64,000 nucleotides of DNA from JAHTBL01 sp038532735 (GTDB taxonomy: Bacteria; Pseudomonadota; Alphaproteobacteria; Rhodobacterales; Rhodobacteraceae), in contig JBCBAC010000005.1 of assembly GCA_038532735.1 (NCBI GenBank), positions 214,045-278,044 on the forward strand, written 5' to 3'. Shown here piece after piece: positions 1 through 7,818 of the stretch (its first letter is position 1; each line of letters begins with the position of its first letter). The notes under the pieces were generated by a model. The model saw only the letters and a program-made list of their open reading frames with translations. It searched no databases and was not told the DNA's origin. Made by a program: the position numbers and the translations under genes.

Positions 1-314
1 GGATCGCTTGCCCCATAATAAAGCCGCGCAATCCGCGCGAAGGAAATGGTGGCCGCGCACATCGGGCACGGCTCCAGCGTGACGTAGAGATCATACCCCG
101 GCAGCCGGTCTGAGCCTATCGCCGCACACGCCGCGCGGATCGCCAGCACCTCCGCATGGGCAGTCGGATCGTAAAGCTCTCGCGTCCGGTTGCCCGCTTG
201 CGCCACGACCGCACCATCCGGAGCCACCACCACGGCGCCCACGGGAACCTCCCCCCGTGCCGCCGCTGCGCGCGCTTCTTCCAGCGCGATATTCATGTGG
301 CTCTTAAACTCCAT
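1..314 (-). CDS. tadA: tRNA adenosine deaminase TadA, 3' end cut by window edge
   Basis: This gene makes the tRNA-specific adenosine deaminase that converts the wobble A34 of tRNA-Arg to inosine in the cytoplasm. About 104 residues are visible. They include the zinc/catalytic signature HAE at residues 53-55 (His53 ligand, Glu55 proton shuttle) and PCPMC at 82-86 (Cys83 and Cys86 ligands), both in the spacing normal for the cytidine/deoxycytidylate deaminase fold. The C-terminal third lies beyond base 1. The ATG at 314 gives the usual Rhodobacterales N-terminus; an in-frame ATG at 296 is a possible alternative. It is divergent from the pseudouridine synthase gene, with 65 bp between the starts, so the two may share a promoter region. 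Confidence 0.93.
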   Translation of the reverse strand, partial: MEFKSHMNIALEEARAAAARGEVPVGAVVVAPDGAVVAQAGNRTRELYDPTAHAEVLAIRAACAAIGSDRLPGYDLYVTLEPCPMCAATISFARIARLYYGASD

Positions 315-379
315 TCTCCGTCCCTGCCCCAGCCTGCCCGCTCTGGCAAGCCCGCAGAAAACCCGTTAAGGCCTGCGCT

Positions 380-1168
380 ATGAGCACTGAGATCCCCAAA
401 GGTGATCGTATCGCCAAGGTTCTGGCCCGCGCCGGCGTCGCCTCGCGCCGGGAAGCTGAGCGCATGATCGAAGCGGGCCGCGTCACTGTCGATGGCAAGA
501 AGATCGACAGCCCAGCCCTGAACGTCACCGACAAGGCGGTCATCACCGTCGACGGCAAACCGATTGCCGAGGCCGAGCCCGCGCGGCTCTGGCTCTATCA
601 CAAACCCACGGGCCTCGTGACGACCGCGCGCGATGAAAAGGGCCGCGAGACGGTGTTCGACGCGCTCCCCGAAGATATGCCGCGTGTGATGAGCGTCGGG
701 CGGCTCGACATCAATTCCGAGGGGCTTCTGCTCCTCACCAATGATGGCGGTCTCAAACGCACGTTGGAGCTGCCCTCAACCGGCTGGCTCCGCAAGTACC
801 GCGTCCGCGTGAACGGTCGCCCGGATGACGCCACGCTTGAGCCGCTCCGCCGCGGCATCACCATCGACGGCGAAAAGTTCCAGGGCATGCAGGTCACGCT
901 TGACCGTCAGCAAGGCGCCAATGCCTGGCTCACCATCGGCCTGCGCGAAGGCAAGAACCGCGAGATCCGCCGCGCGATGGAAGCCGTGGGCCTGCCCGTC
1001 AATCGCCTCTTGCGCATCAGCTACGGCCCGTTCCGCTTGGGCGATCTGAAACAAGGCGCCGTCGAAGAGGTCAAAGCTCGCGTTCTGGCCGATCAGATGG
1101 GCTGGAACGACAAGCCCAAACCCCAACGCAAGCGCAAACCGCCGCGCCGACGGAACGATCCGCGCTAA
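380..1168 (+). CDS. rluB: 23S rRNA pseudouridine synthase, RluB/RsuA family
   Basis: The product is a 262-residue pseudouridine synthase of the RsuA/RluB/RluE/RluF family, which isomerises a uridine in ribosomal RNA. An S4 RNA-binding domain occupies roughly residues 9-57 (KVLARAGVASRREAERMI region). The catalytic motif GRLDINSEGL follows at 107-116, with Asp110 as the nucleophile, and the later KNREIRRAME motif is typical of the subgroup. The C-terminus is a short, strongly basic tail, presumably an rRNA contact. The exact target uridine cannot be read from sequence; RluB is the best match by length and organisation, with RluE or RsuA less likely. Confidence 0.9.
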   Translation: MSTEIPKGDRIAKVLARAGVASRREAERMIEAGRVTVDGKKIDSPALNVTDKAVITVDGKPIAEAEPARLWLYHKPTGLVTTARDEKGRETVFDALPEDMPRVMSVGRLDINSEGLLLLTNDGGLKRTLELPSTGWLRKYRVRVNGRPDDATLEPLRRGITIDGEKFQGMQVTLDRQQGANAWLTIGLREGKNREIRRAMEAVGLPVNRLLRISYGPFRLGDLKQGAVEEVKARVLADQMGWNDKPKPQRKRKPPRRRNDPR

Positions 1169-1247
1169 AATTCCCCCTTCTGGTATTTTTCCAAGCGCTT
1201 ACATATAGTTTTGATGTTCGCAGGTTAGTGGGGCCGAGGGGGCCGTC

Positions 1248-1331
1248 ATGTCAGCAACCGGATTGCAGAAATTGGCCTTTGGCCTGCTCTTGGCGTTGAT
1301 CGTCTATGTCTCCGTCGGCGGAGGGCTTTAA
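1248..1331 (+). CDS. 27-residue single-pass membrane peptide
   Basis: This small open frame encodes MSATGLQKLAFGLLLALIVY followed by VSVGGGL. It is essentially one hydrophobic helix (about residues 8-24) with a short polar N-terminus and a glycine-rich end. A GAGGGGG stretch sits about 6 bases before the ATG, a plausible ribosome binding site. The stop codon lies only 2 bases before the start of the XpaC-like gene, so translation is probably coupled. No known family is recognised. The combination of ribosome binding site, coupling and a clean transmembrane segment argues that it is real; its role may be to assist the downstream membrane proteins, which is inference. Confidence 0.55.
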   Translation: MSATGLQKLAFGLLLALIVYVSVGGGL

Positions 1332-1333
1332 GC

Positions 1334-2203
1334 ATGGCGCAACGCTTTGGCGGCAAATACAGCCCCGGCGCGCCCGACACCCCGTCGGAGTTTCGCGGCA
1401 AGACCCGCACCCGTGTCGGTGGACGGGCCAATCTGCTGTTCTTCGTCCCGCTCCCGCTGGCGGTGCGCGCCTTTACCGGGGACGCCAGCCAGCTTGCGCT
1501 CAACCTGATCGCGTTCGGCACGCTGCTGCTGACCGCTTGGCTCACACGCGAAGGGCTGAAAGCCGAAGAGGCCTATAACGCACGCAAAGTCGCCAAACGA
1601 CCTGCTTTTCCTCGCAAAATCGCCGCCTCCCTACTAACCGGGGGCGCGCTTTTCGTGGCCGGTTTCGCCTCTAGCGGCCTTGGCCTTGCCACGATTGTCT
1701 TCGCCGTCGCGGGCACCCTTTTGCATGGCTTCGCCTTCGGTCTCGACCCGCTGAAAGACAAGGGTGTGGAGGGCATCGACGCCTATCAGCAATCCCGCGT
1801 CGCCCGCGCCGTCGATGAGGCCGAAGACCACCTCAAGGCCATGAAAGACGCGATCCTGCGCGCGCAAGATCGCCAGATGGAATCCCGCGTCGACCGCTTC
1901 GCCAACACCGTCCGCGATCTGGCCCGCACGGTCGAGGAAGACCCCCGCGATCTGGCCGCCGCACGCAAATATCTGGGCGTCTACCTGCTGGGCGCGCGCG
2001 ACGCGACCGCCAAGTTCGCCGACATCTACGCACGCACCCGCGACGCGCAGGCGAAAGCCGATTATGAGGCCCTGCTCACCGATCTTGAGCAGAACTTCGC
2101 CGCCCGAAACAAAACCATGTTGCTGGCCGACCGCAGCGATCTGGATATTGAAATCGACGTCCTGCGCGAGCGCCTCGCCCGCGAAGGTGTCAGAACAGAG
2201 TAA
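1334..2203 (+). CDS. XpaC-like (5-bromo-4-chloroindolyl phosphate hydrolysis) membrane protein
   Basis: This 289-residue protein has two hydrophobic regions, at about residues 33-70 and 95-136, which probably form a hairpin or two pairs of membrane helices. A long, charged, mostly helical cytoplasmic domain follows (about 140-289). The layout matches the XpaC family, named after a Bacillus gene linked to phosphatase indicator hydrolysis and normally paired with TelA. It starts 2 bases after a 27-residue membrane peptide and is followed 15 bp later by the telA-like gene, so the three form one transcription unit. Biochemical function is unknown in the family; a role in envelope stress is inferred from partners. 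Confidence 0.8.
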   Translation: MAQRFGGKYSPGAPDTPSEFRGKTRTRVGGRANLLFFVPLPLAVRAFTGDASQLALNLIAFGTLLLTAWLTREGLKAEEAYNARKVAKRPAFPRKIAASLLTGGALFVAGFASSGLGLATIVFAVAGTLLHGFAFGLDPLKDKGVEGIDAYQQSRVARAVDEAEDHLKAMKDAILRAQDRQMESRVDRFANTVRDLARTVEEDPRDLAAARKYLGVYLLGARDATAKFADIYARTRDAQAKADYEALLTDLEQNFAARNKTMLLADRSDLDIEIDVLRERLAREGVRTE

Positions 2204-2218
2204 CCAGGGAGCCCCAAA

Positions 2219-3412
2219 ATGGATGAAAATGTGCGCAAAGAGGCCGAGAAAACTCTCGCCGCTGTCGAAGAGCTGAACGCGGTTGTCTTGCCCGAACCGA
2301 CACCGGCCAATGAGATCGTGCCGATGGAGAAGGCCAACAAAACCCAGACCGCCGCCATCAAGAAGCGCATGGACGAAATCGACATGGAAAACACCCAGTC
2401 GATCATCTCCTTCGGCTCCGCCGCGCAGGCCGAGTTGCAACAGATTAGCCAATCCATGTTGGCGGATGTGCGTAACAAGGACGTCGGCCCCGCCGGTGAC
2501 AGCCTGCGCAATATCGTGACCACGATCCGCGGGTTTTCGATCTCCGAGCTAGACGTCCGCCGCGAGCGCAGCTGGTGGGAGAAACTGCTGGGCCGCGCCG
2601 CCCCCATGGCGAAATTCGTCGCTAAGTTTGAGGACGTGCAGGACCAGATCGACAAGATTACCGATAACCTGCTCAAGCACGAGCATACGCTGCTCAAAGA
2701 CATCAAGTCGCTTGATGTGCTCTACGAAAAAACACTGACCTTCTACGACGAACTGGCGCTCTACATCGCCGCCGGGGAAGAGAAGATCGCCGAGCTGGAC
2801 GCGACCACGATCCCCAATAAGGAACGCGAGGTTGAAGCCGCGTCAGAAGAAAATCAGGTCATGAAAGCGCAAGAGCTGCGCGACCTGCGCGCCGCGCGCG
2901 ATGATCTGGAACGCCGCTTGCATGACCTGAAACTGACCCGTCAGGTCACGATGCAGTCCTTGCCCTCGATCCGCCTGGTGCAGGAGAACGACAAGTCGCT
3001 GGTCACTAAGATCAACTCCACGCTGGTAAACACCGTGCCGCTCTGGGAAACCCAGCTGGCCCAAGCAGTCACCATCCAGCGCTCCCGCGAAGCCGCAGAG
3101 GCTGTGCGCGGCGCAAACGATCTGACGAACGAGCTTCTGACCGCCAACGCCAAGAACCTGCGCGAGGCGAACAAGGTTGTGCGCGAGGAAATGGAGCGCG
3201 GCGTCTTTGACATCGAAGCCGTGAAGACCGCGAATGCGGAGCTTGTCGCCACGATCGAGGAAAGCCTCCAGATCGCCGACGAGGGCAAGGCCAAACGCGC
3301 CGCCGCCGAAGTCGAGCTGCAGAAGATGGAGGCAGAGCTGCGCGACACCCTCGCCGCTGCCAAATCCCGCAAGACCGGCACCGGCGACACCATCGGCACG
3401 GCGGCTGGCTAA
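2219..3412 (+). CDS. TelA-like toxic anion resistance protein
   Basis: The 397-residue product belongs to the TelA/KlaA family (toxic anion resistance), cytoplasmic helical proteins found with XpaC and linked to tellurite and cell-envelope-antibiotic tolerance. No signal peptide or membrane segment is visible. The sequence is rich in Glu, Lys and Ala with long heptad-like helices from about residue 110 to 385, and the N-terminal about 50 residues look disordered. It follows the XpaC-like gene with a GGGAG ribosome binding site 7 bases before the ATG. The C-terminal GTGDTIGTAAG is low-complexity. The pairing with XpaC supports the call more than any single motif. Confidence 0.85.
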   Translation: MDENVRKEAEKTLAAVEELNAVVLPEPTPANEIVPMEKANKTQTAAIKKRMDEIDMENTQSIISFGSAAQAELQQISQSMLADVRNKDVGPAGDSLRNIVTTIRGFSISELDVRRERSWWEKLLGRAAPMAKFVAKFEDVQDQIDKITDNLLKHEHTLLKDIKSLDVLYEKTLTFYDELALYIAAGEEKIAELDATTIPNKEREVEAASEENQVMKAQELRDLRAARDDLERRLHDLKLTRQVTMQSLPSIRLVQENDKSLVTKINSTLVNTVPLWETQLAQAVTIQRSREAAEAVRGANDLTNELLTANAKNLREANKVVREEMERGVFDIEAVKTANAELVATIEESLQIADEGKAKRAAAEVELQKMEAELRDTLAAAKSRKTGTGDTIGTAAG

Positions 3413-3418
3413 ACGCAT

Positions 3419-4369
3419 ATGAAGACGGCACTGAAATGGCTTGCAGGATCGGCCGCGCTTTTCGCGCTGGTCGCCTGCGAGCCTGTGCCGCCTTCCCCCA
3501 AACCGCAGGCCCGGCCGCCAGGTCTAGCCGCCCCCGCGCCCAAACCAACGCCCGAGCGCTCGACTGAAAGCCTGGAGTTGGAGCGCTATTACGCCCGCGT
3601 CGAAAATGACCTACTGATCCAGGGCCTTCTGCGTCAGGATGGCGGCGGGGCCGACACGCCCTTCAACAAGCGCCAACTGGTCGAAAACTTCACCCGCATC
3701 GCGATGTTCAACGAATACACCGAACGCGCCAATGCGCTGACCCGGGTCGAAAGCGCCTCTGTCCTGCGGCGCTGGGACAAACCGATTTTCATGTCGGTCG
3801 AATTTGGCGCCTCTGTCCCGCAAGCCAAACAGCAAGCCGATCGCGCCGAGATTGCCCGCTTCACCAAGCGCCTCTCCCGCCTGACGGATGTCCCCATCCG
3901 GCTGGCCAAACGCGGGGCAAATTTCCACGTTCTGATCCTGCATGAAGACGAACGCCGCGCTTATGGCCCGCGCATTCAGCAACTCGCCCCCGGCATTACC
4001 CCCTCCGCGCTCGACCGGATCGTGAATCTGCCTCGCTCCACCTTCTGCGTCGCACTCAGCCAATCTGAGGGCGCAGGCAATGCCAGCTACGACCGCGCCA
4101 TCGCCGTCATCCGGGCCGAGCATCCTGACATCCTGCGCACCGCCTGCCTGCACGAAGAAATCGCGCAAGCTCTTGGCCTCGCCAATGACAGCGCTGCCGC
4201 CCGCCCGTCGATCTTCAACGACGACGAAGAGTTCGGCCGCCTCACGACCCATGACGAATTACTGCTGCAGATCCTCTATGATCCGCGCATGAAAACCGGG
4301 ATGCGCATCCAGCAAGCGCGCCCCACTGCCGAAGTCATCGCCGCCGAACTGCTTGGCGGCCCCGCATAA
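3419..4369 (+). CDS. DUF2927 lipoprotein, zincin-like
   Basis: This 316-residue protein starts with a lipoprotein signal peptide ending in the lipobox LVAC (Cys20), followed by a Pro/Ala-rich spacer, so it is probably anchored to the membrane on the periplasmic face. The rest matches DUF2927. The family hallmark near the C-terminus reads CLHEEIAQALGLANDS and is followed by SIFNDDEEF. It resembles a metalloprotease helix, but the second His of an HExxH motif is not there, so peptidase activity is doubtful. The gene lies between telA-like and SPFH genes with gaps of 6 and 15 bp, in one operon. Function unknown; a sensor or scaffold in an envelope-stress complex is possible. Confidence 0.8.
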   Translation: MKTALKWLAGSAALFALVACEPVPPSPKPQARPPGLAAPAPKPTPERSTESLELERYYARVENDLLIQGLLRQDGGGADTPFNKRQLVENFTRIAMFNEYTERANALTRVESASVLRRWDKPIFMSVEFGASVPQAKQQADRAEIARFTKRLSRLTDVPIRLAKRGANFHVLILHEDERRAYGPRIQQLAPGITPSALDRIVNLPRSTFCVALSQSEGAGNASYDRAIAVIRAEHPDILRTACLHEEIAQALGLANDSAAARPSIFNDDEEFGRLTTHDELLLQILYDPRMKTGMRIQQARPTAEVIAAELLGGPA

Positions 4370-4384
4370 TCAAGGAGACCATTC

Positions 4385-5464
4385 ATGGGCATTTTCGATT
4401 TCCTCAGCGGCGAGTTCATCGACGTCATCCACTGGACCGATGATAGCCGCGACACAATGGTCTGGCGGTTTGAGCGTGAAGGCCACGAAATCAAATACGG
4501 CGCCAAGCTGACCGTGCGCGAGGGCCAAGCGGCAGTCTTCGTCCATGAAGGGCAACTGGCCGATGTCTTCACGCCGGGTCTCTACATGCTCGAGACCAAC
4601 AACATGCCGATCCTGACCACGCTCAACCACTGGGATCACGGCTTCCGCAGCCCCTTCAAGTCCGAGATTTACTACGTCAACACAACGCGCTTCAACGATC
4701 TCAAATGGGGCACCAAGAACCCGATCATGTGCCGCGACCCGGAGTTCGGGCCGGTCCGCCTGCGCGCGTTCGGCACTTACTCCGTTCGCGTGACCGACCC
4801 CGCAAAGTTCCTCATCGAAATCGTCGGCACCGACGGCGAGTTCACTATGGACGAGATCAGCTACCAGATCCGCAACATCATCGTGCAGGCCTTCTCGCGC
4901 CTGATCGCGGGCTCCGGCATCCCTGTCCTCGACATGGCCGCCAATACGGGCGAGCTGGGCAAAGCGCTGGCCAACAAGATCAGCGAACAGATCGCCGCCT
5001 ACGGCCTCACCCTGCCCGAGCTCTACATCGAAAACATTTCGCTGCCGTCGTCGGTGGAAGCCGCGCTCGACAAACGTACCTCCGCTGGTATCGCCGGAGA
5101 CCTTGGCCGCTTCACCCAATATTCCGCGGCTGAGGCCATGACCGAAGCCGCCCGCAACCCCGGCGGCGATGGCGGGATGGGCGCGGGGCTCGGCATGGGA
5201 ATGGGCATGGCGATGGCCACCCAAATGCAGCCGCAAATGGCCCCACCACCGCCGCCCGTGGAACATGTCTGGCACGTCGCCGAGAACGGCAAAACCAAAG
5301 GCCCCTTCTCCAAGGCGCGCATGGGCCAGATGGCACAAGACGGCACGCTCACCCGCGACACCCATGTCTGGACAGCAGGTCAAGACGGCTGGAAAACCGC
5401 AGACGAAGTCGCAGAACTCGCGCAACTCTTCACGATCCTGCCGCCACCGCCTCCCGGCGCGTAG
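4385..5464 (+). CDS. SPFH-domain protein with C-terminal GYF_2 domain (YdjI-like)
   Basis: The 359-residue product has an SPFH/band-7 domain of the virion-core/YdjI type (roughly residues 25-235). A Gly/Met-rich low-complexity linker follows (about 258-285), then a proline run and a GYF_2 domain (about 293-350) containing VWHVAENGKTKGPFS and WTAGQDGWK. GYF-type domains bind proline-rich peptides, so the protein may recruit itself or its neighbours. YdjI of Bacillus subtilis acts with a zinc-ribbon protein, YdjG, in a PspA-associated membrane complex, and the zinc-ribbon gene is next here too. No signal peptide is seen; it probably sits at the inner face of the membrane. Confidence 0.85.
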   Translation: MGIFDFLSGEFIDVIHWTDDSRDTMVWRFEREGHEIKYGAKLTVREGQAAVFVHEGQLADVFTPGLYMLETNNMPILTTLNHWDHGFRSPFKSEIYYVNTTRFNDLKWGTKNPIMCRDPEFGPVRLRAFGTYSVRVTDPAKFLIEIVGTDGEFTMDEISYQIRNIIVQAFSRLIAGSGIPVLDMAANTGELGKALANKISEQIAAYGLTLPELYIENISLPSSVEAALDKRTSAGIAGDLGRFTQYSAAEAMTEAARNPGGDGGMGAGLGMGMGMAMATQMQPQMAPPPPPVEHVWHVAENGKTKGPFSKARMGQMAQDGTLTRDTHVWTAGQDGWKTADEVAELAQLFTILPPPPPGA

Positions 5465-5465
5465 A

Positions 5466-5500
5466 GCTTTCATTCTGGTCCAAATATCCTCGCCGAAGGC
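5466..5500. repeat. 35-bp intergenic repeat, copy A
   Basis: This 35-bp element begins just after a TAG stop codon. It is 30/35 identical to a second copy at 6607-6641, which also begins right after a TAG. The conserved parts are GCTTTCATTCTGG at the start, AAATATCC in the middle and CGCCG-AGGC at the end. The purine-rich end (GAAGG) lies about 8 bases before the next ATG and could serve as its ribosome binding site. No dyad strong enough for a terminator is seen. Confidence 0.75.
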
Positions 5501-5505
5501 ATCTG

Positions 5506-6606
5506 ATGGAACTCGTCCCTGCACCGATCCAGGATCACCGCTTCCCCTGCGAGCAATGCGGCGCTGATTACCGCTTTGCCGCCGGGGAAAACGCACTGAT
5601 TTGTGATCATTGCGGCGACACCCAGCGCATCGTGGAGCCCTCTGGCGCCACCGCCATCAAAGAGCTCGACTTCCGCACCGCGCTTGAGGCCCGCCTGCCT
5701 GAAGCCGAAATCGAAGAAACCCGTGTCATCACCTGCCCAAATTGCGCAGCCCAGACCGAGTTTGACGCCGACACCCACGCCAAGGAATGCCCGTTCTGCG
5801 CCACGCCCATCGTGACCGACACCGGGACCCACCGTCATATCAAACCCAAAGCCGTGCTACCCTTCCAACTGGACGAACGTGCTGCCAAAGCCGCAATGAA
5901 TGACTGGCTCGGCAGCCTCTGGTTCGCGCCAAACGGCCTGAAAAACTACGCCCGCAAGGGCCGCAAAATGCAGGGCATCTATGTGCCCTACTGGACCTAC
6001 GACGCGCAAACCGCCACGCGCTATTCGGGCCAGCGTGGCGATGATTACTACGTCACCCGCAAAGTCATGGTCGATGGCGAAATGCGCACCCGTCAGGAAC
6101 GCCGCACCCGCTGGTCTTCCGCATCAGGCCGCGTCTCGCGCTTCTTTGACGATGTGCTGATCCTCGCGTCAAAATCCCTACCCAAACGCTTCACCGACGC
6201 GTTGCAGCCCTGGGATCTGAGCTATCTCGAACCCTACCTGCCCGAGTTCCTCGCTGGCTTCCGCGCTGAAGGCTACACGGTCGAGCTGAAAGAGGGCTAC
6301 ACCGAGGCCCGCCAGCAGATGGACCGCGTGATCGAACGCGACGTGCGCTTTGATATCGGCGGCGACCGCCAGCGCATCCACAGCCTCGACACGCGCGTGT
6401 CGGACGTCACCTTCAAGCATATCCTGCTGCCCGTGTGGCTTGCCGCTTACAAATACCGCGGCGAGACCTATCGCTTTGTGGTCAACGGCCAAACCGGCCG
6501 CGTGCAGGGCGAACGCCCCTATTCCGCCTGGAAAATCGCCTTCGCCGTGATCCTTGGCGCCATCGTCGCAGGCGCCTTCGGCTACGCCATCGCGATCAAT
6601 CAATAG
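5506..6606 (+). CDS. TFIIB-type zinc-ribbon membrane protein (YdjG-like)
   Basis: The 366-residue product carries two four-cysteine zinc ribbons: Cys15/Cys18/Cys33/Cys36 and Cys77/Cys80/Cys95/Cys98. A long central domain follows, with the motif GIYVPYWTYDA that is typical of this family of predicted membrane-complex proteins. The protein ends in a single membrane helix (about residues 343-363). Such proteins are often mis-named primosomal protein N' or DNA helicase; nothing here resembles a helicase. Bacterial homologues such as YdjG work with an SPFH partner in membrane stress. It closes the operon-like block and is bracketed by the two copies of the 35-bp repeat. Confidence 0.8.
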   Translation: MELVPAPIQDHRFPCEQCGADYRFAAGENALICDHCGDTQRIVEPSGATAIKELDFRTALEARLPEAEIEETRVITCPNCAAQTEFDADTHAKECPFCATPIVTDTGTHRHIKPKAVLPFQLDERAAKAAMNDWLGSLWFAPNGLKNYARKGRKMQGIYVPYWTYDAQTATRYSGQRGDDYYVTRKVMVDGEMRTRQERRTRWSSASGRVSRFFDDVLILASKSLPKRFTDALQPWDLSYLEPYLPEFLAGFRAEGYTVELKEGYTEARQQMDRVIERDVRFDIGGDRQRIHSLDTRVSDVTFKHILLPVWLAAYKYRGETYRFVVNGQTGRVQGERPYSAWKIAFAVILGAIVAGAFGYAIAINQ

Positions 6607-6641
6607 GCTTTCATTCTGGAATAAATATCCCCGCCGGAGGC
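6607..6641. repeat. 35-bp intergenic repeat, copy B
   Basis: Second copy of the 35-bp element, immediately after the TAG of the zinc-ribbon gene and just before the converging stop codon of the HlyD-like gene. It differs from copy A at five positions, three of them in the central trinucleotide after CATTCTGG. There is no downstream start codon here that it could serve, which argues against a purely translational role. Confidence 0.75.
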
Positions 6642-6648
6642 GAAAACC

Positions 6649-7818
6649 TCACGGCTCCCGAAACGCCTCACGCGACTTATACAAGGGCTTCATCAGATAC
6701 TGCAAAAACGTCTTCTGCCCCGTATGCAACTCCACCGTCGCCTGCATACCGGGCCGCAAATCCAGACCCTTCTGCCGATCCGACAACGCCGTCTTGTCGA
6801 TCTTCAACGTCACCTTGTAATGCGCGTTTTCTTCGGCCTGCCGCTCGTCCTTGAACGTATCGGCTGAGATCACCTCAACCCGCGCCTGCAAGGTGCCGTA
6901 AATCGTGTAATCATAGGCCGACAGCTTCACAGACGCCGCCTGCCCCGGCTGAATATTCGCAATATCCTTCGGCAAAACCCGCGCCTCCAGATACAGCTCG
7001 TCATCCAAAGGCGTGATCTGTGCGATCTCTTCACCGGGCTTCACCACCCCGCCAATCGTCGTCACCGACAGATTATTCACCACGCCGCGCATCGGCGCTT
7101 CGAGAACCGTCCGGTTCAACTGATCCTGAGACGCCTTCAAAGCCGCCCGCAACGATCCCAGCTCTTTCAACGTATCCGAGTATTCCTGCGCACGCTCCAG
7201 CTCCGTCTGCGTGACGATCTCGTTATACTTGATCTCCGCATCTCCATGAGCCTTGCGCGCCCGCGTCACCTCGATCAGCGCAACGACTTTGCGCTCCAGC
7301 ATATTCTCCATCAGCGCGCGTTCTTTCGCGGCCTGATCCAGCACCTTCTGCGCGCCGCGCTTACGGCTCTCGAAGTCCGACTGACGCGCGGTCAGCAGCG
7401 CCGCTTCCGAGCGCACCATCTCCGGGTTGCGCTCAAACATACTGCGCGTCACTTGGAAGCTGGACTTGCCTGCCATCTCGGCCTCAAGCCGCATCCGGCG
7501 GATCTCCAACGCGTCAATCTGATCGCCAATATCCTGGACAGAGCTTTCGAACTGCGTCCCGTAAAGCCGCGCCAGCACATCGCCCTGCTCGACAATATCG
7601 CCCTCGCGGACCAGCAATTCCGCCAGAATACCCCCCTCAAGGTTCTGAATAATCTGCGGGCGGGAGGAGCTGATAATCTCCCCATCCGCGCGCACGATCT
7701 CGTCCACCCAGGCAAATGCCGCCCAGAGGATGAACACCAGCAAAGCCGCCGCAGACATCCAGATCGTTAGGCTCGGCCCGCGCATCTCGCGGGTGATATG
7801 CGCATCCAACGTCGCCAT
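6649..7818 (-). CDS. HlyD-family type I secretion membrane fusion protein
   Basis: This 389-residue periplasmic adaptor links an inner-membrane ABC exporter to a TolC-type outer-membrane channel. It has a short cytoplasmic N-terminus, one membrane helix (about residues 17-37), a lipoyl/biotinyl-like half motif, a long coiled-coil hairpin (about 95-230), the second lipoyl half and a beta-barrel domain ending in DLRPGMQATVELHTG. That ending is characteristic of the HlyD/PrtE type I secretion group. Its start codon shares one base with the stop of the ABC gene (TGATG), so it is translationally coupled. It is third in the order tolC-like, ABC, hlyD. Confidence 0.93.
   Translation of the reverse strand: MATLDAHITREMRGPSLTIWMSAAALLVFILWAAFAWVDEIVRADGEIISSSRPQIIQNLEGGILAELLVREGDIVEQGDVLARLYGTQFESSVQDIGDQIDALEIRRMRLEAEMAGKSSFQVTRSMFERNPEMVRSEAALLTARQSDFESRKRGAQKVLDQAAKERALMENMLERKVVALIEVTRARKAHGDAEIKYNEIVTQTELERAQEYSDTLKELGSLRAALKASQDQLNRTVLEAPMRGVVNNLSVTTIGGVVKPGEEIAQITPLDDELYLEARVLPKDIANIQPGQAASVKLSAYDYTIYGTLQARVEVISADTFKDERQAEENAHYKVTLKIDKTALSDRQKGLDLRPGMQATVELHTGQKTFLQYLMKPLYKSREAFREP

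Noticed and set aside
5506..6606. Primosomal protein N' or helicase
   Set aside because: Common automatic name for this family; the protein has zinc ribbons and a membrane helix but no helicase motifs.
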